Part shown: in pieces, positions 40,292 to 51,780 of the stretch | Layout: each line of letters begins with the position of its first letter | Numbering within the stretch: the first letter of the stretch is position 1 | DNA from: Hypomesus transpacificus | Taxonomy: Eukaryota; Chordata; Actinopteri; Osmeriformes; Osmeridae | Length of the DNA stretch: 64,000 bases | NCBI RefSeq assembly: GCF_021917145.1 | Contig: NC_061074.1 | Span: 6,333,837 to 6,397,836 of the forward strand | Direction of reading: 5' to 3' | Made by a program: the position numbers and the translations under genes | The notes under the pieces: model-generated | Databases searched by the model: none | Told to the model about the DNA's origin: nothing | The model's input: only the letters and a program-made list of their open reading frames with translations

Positions 40292-43200
40292 TCACATGCG
40301 TGAGGAAGAGGCCAGCTCGTAGAAGAGCACGTAGCCATCGCTGCTGCGCACTTGGCTGGACGACATTGGCGTTACTCTGTTACACAGGAAGACAGGAGGA
40401 GAGGGGTTAAGATGGTAAAGTGACAAGACAATGAGAGTTAAAGAAGAACAAAAAGGATAGACAGACCTGGAGTCGTTGAAGGTGTACCACTCTCCTGAGG
40501 TTGGGTTGCGACAGTAGGCTGTGTAGTGACCTCCCATGGTGGTTCCTGAGTGGTTGGACACTGCATACAGGTTATACACCGCATTGACTGGGACAAAGAC
40601 AGAAACAGTTATTAAGATAAGACACATTAGAGACATGCCCTTCAGGAGGATGAATGTGCCATTACGAAAACCATAACCTTAGGGGAAAACACTCACTGCT
40701 GCTTCCAGAGGCGCATTCTCGCAGGTCCAGGTCCTTCATAGGGAAGTTGACAAATGTGGAGAGTTTGCTTGTTCGAACCCGAGCCTCTGAAAAACGTTTC
40801 AGATCTGGGCAAGGGAGAGGAATCAAGGAGAGTAGCTCTGCTCAACTAGTACACACTATAGTACATATTATTACTATTTGGATCAGATAAGACTGGTTTA
40901 TCTGCTATCTGGGAGTACAAGGAAGGATACGAAGAACTAGGATCTTGGGAAACTTCTGGATGGTGAACTTCTTAGTGCATCTCCTCCTGGCTTTACACCT
41001 GCAGCATGTCTGCAGGAAACAAACTGCGTGAAGGAACGTACACACACATCTATACATACATAGTATGAACATTTACACACCTTCTTAGAGGCGTTACTTA
41101 CAGGTTTCTCATCTCCGTCGAGCACATCTTCTTTGGTGAAAAGCCTCATGCAGTCCATCAGACTCACCTCACCGTAGCCCTTCTGAGCCGAAACACACAC
41201 ACAGGTAGACAAACATAAACACACACAAAGACACATACAGACATATGTACATCGTACACACACATACACAAACAAACATTCCAACACAACAATATAAAAA
41301 CGAAAGCACAAAAAGAAGGATAGTGAGTTCAAGGTTTAGCTACCGAATAACTACACACTAATAAATTTACCAAGACAGAGAAAGATGAACAGAAAGCAAG
41401 AGAGAGAGAGAGGTGTTCGAACCTTGGCGATGGGTAGAGAGAGGTCCCAGAAGGGGTCGAAGACAGTGGAACAGTAGCCACAGTGGCTGCAGGTCAGAGA
41501 GCTCTTCAGCTGGCCCACAAACAGGTCTGGACATCAGGGACAACAGCCGTTTACAACCTGGACAGAAGTCCGCCCAACACCAGCTATGCTGATCTAACTG
41601 GCCAGTCTAGTTGAATGGTAGCTACAATCTAACTGTCTTTCTCTCCACATAAACCTTCCTATCCATCCTACTGTGGTCCCCCCCAAGATGTACTTACCTA
41701 CGATCTTACTATCCTCTCTCTCCAAGTATTTACTCCACATCTTCTTGCCTTTTTCCTCATCACTGCAGACGGGATGACAGGCGGATATGTTGTAAGTCAC
41801 ACAAACTGACAAACCTGATACACACACATAGCCCAGCTGATGAGTCTATGAGTCAGCTGATGATCTGTGAGTCTAGTTGACCCCTGAGCTCGAGAACTCA
41901 CGGCAGGTGGTCAAAGTCTTCAGTGGAGCCACGAGGACGTACGGTCACCCGGTTCACCTCGTTGTGTAGCCCGTCTAGCAGGAACCGCAGGAATTCCTGG
42001 GCGTCCTGTTGGCTAAAGACGACACACACACATAGTTAGGGAGACATTCTGCACTGTGGAGTGAAGTGTTCTGTCAGGTTGGGGGCGTACTTGTATCCTA
42101 CGAAGCGGGGAGCAAATCTCTGGATCTGGGTCTTGAACTCGGACGGGCTGACCGCCTCACTGCTGCATGATGACCACATGGTCTGGAGAAGCTTGGCAAA
42201 CTCTGCAACAACAAGAACAACAAGATAAACACTAGACAGCTTGACAAACACAGCAGTGGTCCAACCACTGGGCTCTGGGTGCTCTATGAGCACAGCAGGG
42301 TACAGACCCACCAGGGCTGCAGCGCAAGCAACATACAAGGCTCTGGCTGGCGAGCCCACACAACAAAGTGCACACCTCAAGCACATCAGATAGACTGGTG
42401 CATCCCAGGAGAGGATATGACATGTGACGTGTGGTGGGCTGTTGTCTCACCCTCCATGAGAGCGGTGTTGGTACGGCTGGTGCTGCTGAGGTCTCGGCGG
42501 TGGGAGTTGTGGAGACAGTACTCCCTCAGGCTGTCAGTGTGGCTTAGACACTGGAGGATAGAGTTCATGAAGCACTGCATACACACAGACACACACAGAC
42601 ACGCATACTAGATTAGACAAGGTTAGGACATATTTGAATATTTGTATTTATTATATCATTCTAACGGAATCTGTATTGAATTCTCTAAATGCAAATAAAC
42701 ACATACACACACAAGCACCATGCCATAGTCAGATAAGACCAGTGTTCTATGAATGTTCTGTGTACTCACTGTGTTCCCCAGGTTCCTCAGTCCCACCAGG
42801 CCCTGTGCATTCTTGGAGTTCTGGGAGAGAACATAACAAAATGAACAACTTTATGGCTAGAACACGAGAGAGGACTACTTTCCTGCTAGAACATGAGAGG
42901 ACAGCTTTACTGTTAGAACATGTGAGGACAGCTTTACTGTTAGAACATGTGAGGTAACAGCTGTACTGCTCAAACACAAGAGAGGACAGCTTTCCTGCTA
43001 GAACACAAGAGAACAGCTTTGCAGATAAAACAACAGAACAGTTAACAGCTGTGGGATCCCTTTCTCAGCTTTGCCATTTACTTTACTTGTGTAGGATAAT
43101 CAATGTAAAACCTGTTAACTGTTAAGCATCATATACACTAATGTGGGTAGGAGCCATCTTAGCAGATGGAACATGAGTATGGTCTTATGAGTTTACTTCA

Positions 43201-46200
43201 TAAACTCTATAGGGTGAGTAATAGAACACCTACTCTCGGTCTGACTCCAACATGAGCAAGTGGGGATGACTGTGGCCTCTAGTGAATAGCCTTGAGTGAG
43301 CACAGCTCACACAGGAAAACATTTACAATCCACCTCAGCTGTATAAACAAGTAACATCTTAACTTTTTTTGATTAACCAGAATCATACACAGTCCCCCAA
43401 CACACATCTACATAACCAAGTCTATGCACAGCTGTGGGTTAGCTTCTTGTGTGTTGTCAGAATTTTTGAAGGCGTTTAGCTGTTATGTAAAGGCTCTGCC
43501 ATCTGTGCCTCTGTTCCGACAGTATTGAACTGAAGCTTATGTAAATCCTCCACTATGAAACCAAGCCCTTCATTAGCACCCGCAGAAGGACAGACTTCCT
43601 CCACAAGCTGCTTCTTGTTTCTCCCTCACTTCCTCTTCGGCCAACAACCTAACTAGATCTCTTCAGCCAACAACCCCCCCCCCCCCCCATTTGCGGGCAT
43701 CAGGGAGCCGCTATAGAAATGCGGGAGACTCCCGGACCGGGAGACTTGGGATGTCTGCCAACAACAATTGGCCAATTACCTCTCAAACCAAGCAGCACTT
43801 AAATCCATACTTTGCAACTGTTTGCTATTTCAACAAATCACAGAGGAACCAACAGATAATACCATTGGACGAGAGACACATGTTTAAACAACCTTTTTAG
43901 CCAGTTCACTTGGAAACCAAACAAGACTGTGAGCAAGACAGAGCACATCCCATACATCCTTAACCTGACAAGGTGTCTTACCTGAAAGACCACAGCCTAT
44001 TTTTGTAATTACAAGAACATAGTCAATTTTCCGTTATTACTTTGTTATGAGGAAGCAGTAAGGAATAACAGAGAGTCAGCTAAATCCCTGAGAGCGTCAT
44101 AGCCGTCCATATGGACGTCCATAGACTGACGGCGATGCTGTTCAAAGGAATAACATTTGCTGCTAACAGCATCACCGTTCAATGTTTCCCCTGTGGCCAA
44201 AACAGTTACTGCATGGGTTAGGTCATATAGCATCGTGTGTTCTGAAATGTGGCTATTGATAATAAACTGAAAGAAGCTGATATGCGCATCACAATCTGAC
44301 TCTAGTGCTCCCTCCAGAGCCCTGACAGGATGACCCTGACCACAGCGCTGAGGGACCAGCTCTCCTCTACGTAGATCAGTCCCAGAGTCAGTCTAACCGG
44401 CCTGCGCGCAGCAGATCTATTAGACTAAAATCCTGCCATGGAAGTGGACGGAAGATGAAGACAAGTTAACCCTAGTTCATGAAGATCCCCCAGCCAGGCG
44501 CTGTGTAAGCATTACATTGGATATATTTGAACATCGTCAATAAACAGCATCATCATCAATTTGACCAGCTATTAAAAACGGAACTACGTAGGGCTAATCG
44601 AAATATAAGAGCAACTACCGGCTTCTTTCTGAGATGAATGTGCGGTTATGTAACTTGTGACCTGCCAGAACGCTGATCCATCACAAGAGCTTAAAGGGGT
44701 TTAACTGGTGGCATGACTGTTGCTAGGTTGTAACCCACCAATACTGGGTTCACGGTAGGCTATCCATCTCTGGCTATGGTACATTTTCTCCGATTTTTGT
44801 ATCCTGAAAAAAGCAGCAACTACGTCGATCACTGCAATAATACAAGAAGCCAGGGAACCTTTACTGAAGAACACCACGGCGCATACGCAGTCACGACTCG
44901 AGGTATCCGTTAGTTCATTCTCACCTTGGCTTGATTGATGAGAAGCCCGAAAAAGGTTGACACTAGTACCGACCCCGACACGCTTGAGCTTTTCTTCCGC
45001 ATCTCTTGTTTTAGGAACGGGAAGGCAGTCACCGGAGGATCTTCTGGTACTGTGACGGAGTATGACTGTCGCATGCTTGGCATACTGTCGCGGAATGCGA
45101 CCGGTGGTGTTAAAGGACGAACAGATCCAGAGTTACGAGAACTGATAGTAACTCTCGCAAAAACAATTCTTATTAAAATAACTGCTGTTAAAAAAAGAAG
45201 AAAAAGAACACGTCTGAAGGAAAAATATATTCTTGATTTTTACGGTTTTACCGCACAGGCGACTGACAGGACACATCCATTCTTCTAAATATTCAACGAA
45301 TTACCAGCGAGGAATAGGACCTGTGGCGCTGTAAATGTGGCCGACGTCCCGAGCGCCTGAGATCATGATGAATCAAGTGCTGAAATAATGCTTCGCCATT
45401 TGTTACACAGCATCGTAGACACGCCCCTCCCAGCTTAGTCAAGTACAAACGTCAGACAGCGTTGGCATAATGGAGCACTGAGCTGGGTATGAACACACAC
45501 TGCAGCTCATCCACACCACATCGACAGGACAGCATGTGAGAAACTAGGTTTTACTCATAAGTTCAGAAAGAGGAATGTTAGACATCTAGGGAGAGAGAGT
45601 GAAAGGGAGGGAGAAACAGTCAGAGAGAGAGAGCAAAGAAGGGAGAGTGAAAGAAGGGAGGCTTCTCGCTTTTAGTCTGACCAGCACAGACCACCAGAGC
45701 AGGCAACAGTAGGCCAAACCACAGCTAGACAGATCTGGCCAGAACAGGTCACACCAAGCAGAGCCAGGGCCAGACCTGACCAGGCCAGACACAACACCAG
45801 GCATACTAACAGTGAAAGTGTGTTAATGCTGTTATGAGTGCCTGTAGTCTCAGCAGGAGAAAAAAACTGACGGTTGTTGAGAATAAACCCTTGCGACCCG
45901 CTGGTCCGAAAAAACAAACAGCCTCTCAATTATATCTATAGAAAGAAAACCCCAACTCTGGGTTCATCCTACTCCCCCACTCATCTAACCCTACCTGCCT
46001 TCAGTAATCTAATGATCAAAACACCAGGACAGGATTGCCATTATCTGATACAATTGACAATGAGTAAAGTAGTGGGAACGTGTGTGAGGTGTATCGTGTG
46101 AGGTGCGTGTGTGTGTGTGTGTGTGTGAAGGAATAAACGTGACAGAGGGTGAGCTGTGTGTACACAGCAGATTGAGGTCAGGACTGGTGTTGGCCAACAC

Positions 46201-47029
46201 TGCCCCCACATGGTTGCAGAGAACCCATGTCATGCTATGATGTTTCTCTTATGGTAAATATTTGGAGATTATGATGGGGATTCTTTCCCTCGTTCTCCCT
46301 CAGTTGTCTTACCGAGGAGTCCCTGGAGGGGGAGCTTGAGCGTCCATTGCTGTTTCTCTCCCAGGAGCTGGTGAAGCCCCTGCTGCTGCTGCTGGGCTCC
46401 TGGGCGGAGCTGCGTGGCAGGACCTCCTGTGTAGCACTGCGTGACAGGCCTGAGTAGCTCGAGCGCGGGATGTATAAGTCTGTCACATCACTGGTCCTGC
46501 TCCGGTAACGACTCAGAGCTGAGGAGGAGGAGGAGGAGGAAGCGGCGGCGGAGGTGGAAGTGAGGCCCAGGGAGGACAAGTCGCGGCTCAGGTCGCTTTG
46601 GGACACAGACTTGCGTCGGCTGAGGGAGAAGCTGGAGGAGACCGGCGAGGAGGAGAGGTAGCTGGGCTGGCTGGAGGTGGAGGAGTAGTTGTAGTTGGAG
46701 TAGCCCGCCCCCCCGCTCAGCCCCGTTCCATAGGTCCTGATGGGCGCTCTGCTCAGGCTCTCGCTGCGCCGGCTGCTGCTGCTGCCCAGGAGATCGCTGC
46801 GGGGGATTGGCCGTCCACGATCATGCTCGGGCTCGGAGGAGGAGCTATAATTGCGTGGTCGGCTGGAGCTACTCAGGTAGGAGGAAGAGGAGTAGCCCGT
46901 GGAGGAGGAGGAGGAGGGGGAGGGCTTATACGAGCTCAGGCCTGGCGTCAGGGAGGAGCCATAGGAGCTGTAGTGGTTGGAGTAGGAGGAGCCTGTGTAG
47001 CGCTTGGCGGTGGTCGACACGCGAGACAT
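40292..47029 (-). CDS. usp2: Ubiquitin carboxyl-terminal hydrolase 2, long isoform (usp2a)
   Basis: Twelve coding exons: 46313-47029, 42770-42820, 42451-42574, 42091-42202, 41902-42012, 41698-41762, 41423-41526, 41102-41182, 40931-41009, 40697-40804, 40467-40587 and 40292-40376. They give 585 residues (human USP2a 605). The first exon encodes a Ser/Tyr-rich N-terminal region starting [16 protein letters not shown]. The catalytic USP domain follows: Cys box [16 protein letters not shown] with the exon junction directly before the nucleophilic Cys; QQDAQEF; zinc-binding CSHCGYC and CCRC pairs; His box [11 protein letters not shown]. It ends [12 protein letters not shown]2 removes ubiquitin from targets including MDM2, cyclin D1 and clock proteins (family knowledge). 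The acceptor CCCCCAG sits one base before the start codon, so a noncoding 5' exon must lie further right. Confidence 0.96.
44925..45083 (-). CDS. usp2: usp2b alternative first exon
   Basis: Inside the long usp2 intron the minus strand encodes [17 protein letters not shown]...[13 protein letters not shown], ending at AAG followed by GTGAGA at 44924. It is in phase (0) with the shared exon at 42770-42820 (NSKNAQGL). Human USP2b (USP45) starts MRTSYTVTLPEDPP and has LSTFVGLLLNKAK before NSKSAQGL, so homology is clear. The start is probably the second ATG (45074), which aligns with the human start; the first ATG at 45083 is also possible. A promoter should lie just to the right, about 45100-45500. 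The result is a short isoform of about 397 residues with the full catalytic domain. Confidence 0.9.
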
Positions 47030-47669
47030 CCTGGGGGGGCAGTCTCAGAGGACCCAGTGGGAGACCGCATTGACTATGAGGAACAGAAAGAACACACACA
47101 AACAGCAGGACATTAGTATCAGAACAGTCGATACATTTACTGTTTACTTCATGGCTATACTGTCTATGGCTATACAGTCCATGTAGGCAAAATATATATT
47201 TTATATATAGAGAAAGAGAGATAGAATAAGAAGGAGAGCGAGAGCGAGCGAGAGAGAGACAGAGAGAGAAAAGGAGAGAGAGGAGTGAAAGGGGAGATTT
47301 CTGTAGCAGCCACAGCTCAGTACACAGCAGGGAGGTAAGGTAGCAGAACAGTGTGTTCCTGCCTTGCCTGGTCTGGCCTGCGTAGAGACCGGCTCCTGTT
47401 CACCTGCCAGTGTAGCGTCTGAATTAATAACACTATGTGGTGTGGCTGATCCGTGTAGGGTTCAGTGATGAAGGCTCCTATTTCTTTCATCTGTCTCACT
47501 CTCCCTCTCTCTAGCTCTCTCCCTCTTTCTTGCTCTCTCCCTCTCTTTTGCTCTTAGTCTCTCTCTTTCTCAAGACCCCTGTCTAATGCCTTTCCCCCCA
47601 ACCGTTCTCTCTCTCTTGACAGGCAACAGGGATATTAATAATTCACTATATGGATCTAGAGTGGGCAGA

Positions 47670-47742
47670 CAGACAGACAGACAGACAAACAAACCGGCAG
47701 ACAGACAGAATGGCAGACAGACCGACAAGCAGGCAGGCAGAG
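47670..47742. repeat. Imperfect (CAGA)n tract
   Basis: A tandem tetranucleotide stretch of CAGA/CAAA/GGCA units lies in the 5' intron of usp2. It is interrupted in several places. Confidence 0.8.
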
Positions 47743-48807
47743 TATGTAAGTGACTGGGAGCACTGGAGGCCGGCCAAGGCACACTGCTTTGTGCAGACCT
47801 AAGCGGGCTCAGTAGCTACACTTGATTCTCAGCACTATGCTAGGCTAGGCTAGGAGCCAGCTCCAGCTGGTCCCCAGAGCCCAAAGCTAGGCTAGGCAAG
47901 GCTATTTAAAAGCCTATCCTGCGAACGTGGAGGTAAGAATGAGAGGGGACGCTACACTCATCCAGACATCTCCACGGTAACGCAGCACTCCTGGTTACTC
48001 TGCATCTGTTCCTCAAGTTCTACTGGCTGGACATTACCATAACGACAGGGTAACTAGCAGCACTGTTTGCCAAAAACACAGTAGGGCATAAAGACATAAT
48101 AACACTATGACAACACTATGACAACAACATCAGCTAGTCTATTCCAGCCCCACTACAGAGACAGCACAACATCAGCTAACCTGTTTGAACCCCACTGCAG
48201 AAACAGCATCAGCCTATGATCCTGTGTCAGTACACTGTTCCTTTTGGTGAAGAGAATACGGTGTTCTCATCTAGCAGTGTGTGTGATGCCACAGCATCTT
48301 TACCCTGGGGTGACACTGCATGTAGATTGTGTGTGTGTGTATTCTGAATTGGAGAGGTGAGAAGTGCTGTGCTAATGTAAATGGGGTTCTGCAGCTGAGT
48401 CAGGTGGGGATGTTCATCTTTGAGTCATGTTTCAGAACGCTGTGTCGACAGCAATGTTCTCCTATCTTTAGGAGCACTTTAAATAGGCCACTGTTTACCT
48501 GATGGGCTGTCACTATCGAGGAGAACAACCAGTTCCCTACCTGGTTACTGGATCGTAACACATGGCTCACAGAACAATGCAGATGGCGTCAGGGACTTGA
48601 GAGTGTGAGAACAACACCATACAAGTGTGACACATGGCTACAGCTGAGCCAGCCAGTCCTGTGCCAGCTGTAGATAGGACATCCCTGTCCCTGGGTACTG
48701 GGCTGGGCGGACCAGGTCTTAGGAGCTGCTATATATACCCTGAAATGTGAGCGGATAAGAGACTGGGGTCTATGAGTACGCACTGACGCCAGCCTGGCCT
48801 CCTGCTG

Positions 48808-49113
48808 CTGGCACAAACATCCAACCACCCCTCTGTCCAGTGGCACAAACATCCAACCACCCCTCTGTCCAGTGGTACAAACATCCAACCACTCCTCTGT
48901 CCAGTGGTACAAACATCCAACCACCCCTCTGTCCAGTGGTACAAACATCCAACCACCCCTCTGTCCAGTGGTACAAACATCCAACCACCCCTCTGTCCAG
49001 TGGCACAAACATCCAACCACCCCTCTGTCCAGTGGCACAAACATCCAACCACCCCTCTGTCCAGTAGCACAAACATCCAACCACCCCTCTGTCCAGTGAC
49101 ACACACATCCAAG
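48808..49113. repeat. 32-base minisatellite in usp2 intron
   Basis: About nine tandem copies of a 32-base unit (CACAAACATCCAACCACCCC followed by TCTGTCCAGTGG) occur with very few changes: a C/T alternation in GGCAC versus GGTAC and one CTCC variant. The last copy at the right end is diverged. Because 32 is not a multiple of 3, the array reads open in several frames on both strands. Those open frames are not genes. Confidence 0.95.
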
Positions 49114-49119
49114 CATTCC

Positions 49120-51538
49120 TGTTTCCATAGCGACACCTCCAACTCTTTCTGTTTCCCTAGTAATGAACAAAAAGTATGACTATCACAACAAATCTCAACC
49201 TGTCCAGTCAGTGCCAGACACACCTGCTCCCCCTGCTCTCCCACATGCTCACATGACATCACACATGACATCACAACAATGAGGTCATAACTGCCAAGAT
49301 TTAGCAGAGAGCTAGTCTTGGACAATCCAAGAATGAATTCTGTCTTCTACTGGAGAGTTTTAAGTGACAGCAGGGACGTGTCTGAGTTGCTACAATCTAG
49401 TAATTCCTTAAATATTGATCTAATCATTTTCTCAGTTTGACATCATTGCTATTTCAAACAGTCCTTCATCTATGCTGTATCACTAACAGACAGCTTTGCT
49501 TTGGACCTCGACTAGAGGTGTGTCTCCTTTCAACCATGTGAGTTGTGTCAGAGCCACATTCATGAAACATGTGTTCAGAACCATCAACTGGGAAAAGTAT
49601 TGGATCACACTGTTTGTGAGTTGGATGCTCACACAGTGTGTGTAAGTATGTGTGCTAAGTTCTGATTACCTGCTATTTGTGGAGCAGTGTCTCTCAGGGC
49701 GGGCAGACAGCGATAGAGTGGGGCCAGTTCATCCTCTGTACCCCTAAAGTCTCACAGACAGTCACTGATGTCACACCTGGAAACACAACATAGATAGATG
49801 GAAGATTTGCAAGCCTGTCTGACATCTATGATCTGCCAGTAGGCCTGGACATTAGACCCATATCAGAATCTGGGGTTCCATCACCCAAGAATAGCTGTTC
49901 ACAGTCATTTTGAGTCCACTGACACATATTTGAGTCCACTGAGACGTTTACATGAGTAGATCTGGTCATGTTTAATAGTTCTTACTAAGTAAAGAAACAG
50001 TGTTGTTGTTGTGCTGCTAGTTAGCTTTAGGCCTAAAAATTAATCAGCTAAACCAGCCTCAAAGCAATCAAACAGTTTTCCTGTCAGGATATTGGTCTAA
50101 AAATCAACAACAAAGTACGCTGTATCCATCAAAAATTCCTTTCCATATTTTTTTTAGGGTTGACCTCATAAAAACCTGCATTTAGCTGGTATAAAATGAT
50201 ATAACCCAGTACATCACTTTACTGATATTCAATCACTTTCATAAGCCTAACCCCCTGGATCAACAACAGCTAACCAGACACAAACAGACCCAGGCAGACT
50301 CTGGATAGACGGCCTTAATAAAACTTCAATAACCAGGATGATTTCTACGTCTCTAGAATTGTTTACATCTAATAGAAAGGGCTTCCATCCAGCTAACCAC
50401 TCATAAGACAGATGATGAGAGAGCTAGTACCATACACTCACACAGGTAAAAATAGTAAAAGTAAAAATTACCGTCAGTATGGGGTGGAATGGTATGGCGT
50501 CTCACCAAGATAGTATTGACTGTCCAGGCTGGCTAGGGTGCTGTTATGGTGGCTGTGGCCGCAGAATGAGCAAGCGGCAGCAAAGGGATTGTATGAGCAC
50601 AGCCATCCAGAATGCCAGAGATCAGGTTACACAGCCGGTAAATATAGCAGTTGCCTCTGACCTCTCTACAGGTCGCTCAACACTGTGGCATTCCAGTTTG
50701 CTCTTAAAGGACTGGCTTTTTATAGGCCAAGAGTGGTGAGCAACCAACATTACGGTTGATTGGCGGAATTGTTTTTGATAATGTGCAACAGGATATTATA
50801 TTTAAAAGGGTAAAAACCAGCAGTAATCAGGCTACACAGACACCTAGTTATTTAATTTCTCTATTATAAATGCAGATACCAATATCATATGCTGAAGCCA
50901 TGGGTTAATATGCAATTTATCTCTATTAACTACATCACAGAAATGGGGTGACATTTCATAAACTTAGTGAGTGAATGTTACAAAGCAAACTTCCTGTCAC
51001 TTACTATTTGGGCATCACAAAAAAATGATTGAGCACCAACAGAATGACCAGGTATTTAACAAGCTCTCAGAAGTCAAGCTATTCTAACAGATAGGGTCTA
51101 ACATTTCTTCCATTCCTGACGTTAAGTTGTAAAACTTGTCACAAAACAATTATGTTAATTTGTTAATGACACGCCAGCCCCGCTCGGTAGACAAGTTAGC
51201 TATCTGATGCTGCCTCATCTAACGTTCATGCAGGCAGTGGCGCGGGGAACGACGAGTCAATGTGCACACACAGTAAACTAGTTGTGTGCGTCGGTGTGTT
51301 AAACGAAGGGGCGGACAAGATATAAAAACCGGAGAAATAATGAAAGCAGATGAGACTTGTTGTCACACAAGAGGTCATTATATAATTCAAAGTTTGCCAA
51401 TGCATAGTTGATCATGTATTTAGAAAAACTAAAGCTTTTAGCGTCACTAGTAACGTTAGCCTAGCTAGCTAGCTCAAAGATTTTCTGCAGTAACGATCCT
51501 ACTAGTAGTACTAGTCCCGTGTAGCTGCATTCTCTCAC
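49120..51538. other. usp2: 5' intron of usp2; no further gene seen
   Basis: This lies between the minisatellite and the presumed first noncoding exon of usp2a. No coding exon, RNA gene or recognisable transposon was found. The open frame around 50479-50739 lacks a family match and splice context. Confidence 0.45.
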
Positions 51539-51780
51539 CTCAGTGCCAGATCAGCTCATCCCAGAAGCGCTCAGTCCGTCTCAGCAGAGCGTCTCAAAAC
51601 TCTTGTTTTGACTGGTAATAGTGACTTAAACTATTTGTGTGACCATTGGGATTGTAGATCGATATCATTTTAAAAGAATGATTCCGCGATTTCTATCCAT
51701 CAGCACCTTGCATTTCGAGAGTTTTTAGCTGAAGTAACGGGTCTTTCTCTTTAACTGTGACGTCCGTCTAGCTTGAAGCA
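51539..51780 (-). promoter_or_regulatory. usp2: Likely usp2a promoter and noncoding first exon
   Basis: On the minus strand CTGGCACTGAG is followed by GTGAGAG, a strong donor at 51538. To its right lie GC-richer sequence with repeated GAGACG/CTGAG elements and a CRE-like TGTGACGTCC near 51756-51765. The distance to the usp2a coding start is about 4.5 kb. This is splice-signal and motif evidence only. Confidence 0.45.

Noticed and set aside
44935-45288. A 117-codon plus-strand open frame
   Set aside because: It is antisense to the usp2b first exon, has no family match and no splice partners. The minus-strand reading explains the conservation.
46598-47116. Gly/Ala/Val-rich plus-strand open frame
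   Set aside because: Antisense shadow of the Ser/Tyr-rich usp2a exon.
48589-49325. Long overlapping open frames encoding GWLDVCATGQRG-type repeats on both strands
   Set aside because: They are the translation of a 32-base minisatellite in several frames, not a repeat protein.
50479-50739. 86-codon plus-strand open frame in the usp2 5' intron
   Set aside because: No family resemblance and no splice context; composition is ordinary intron.
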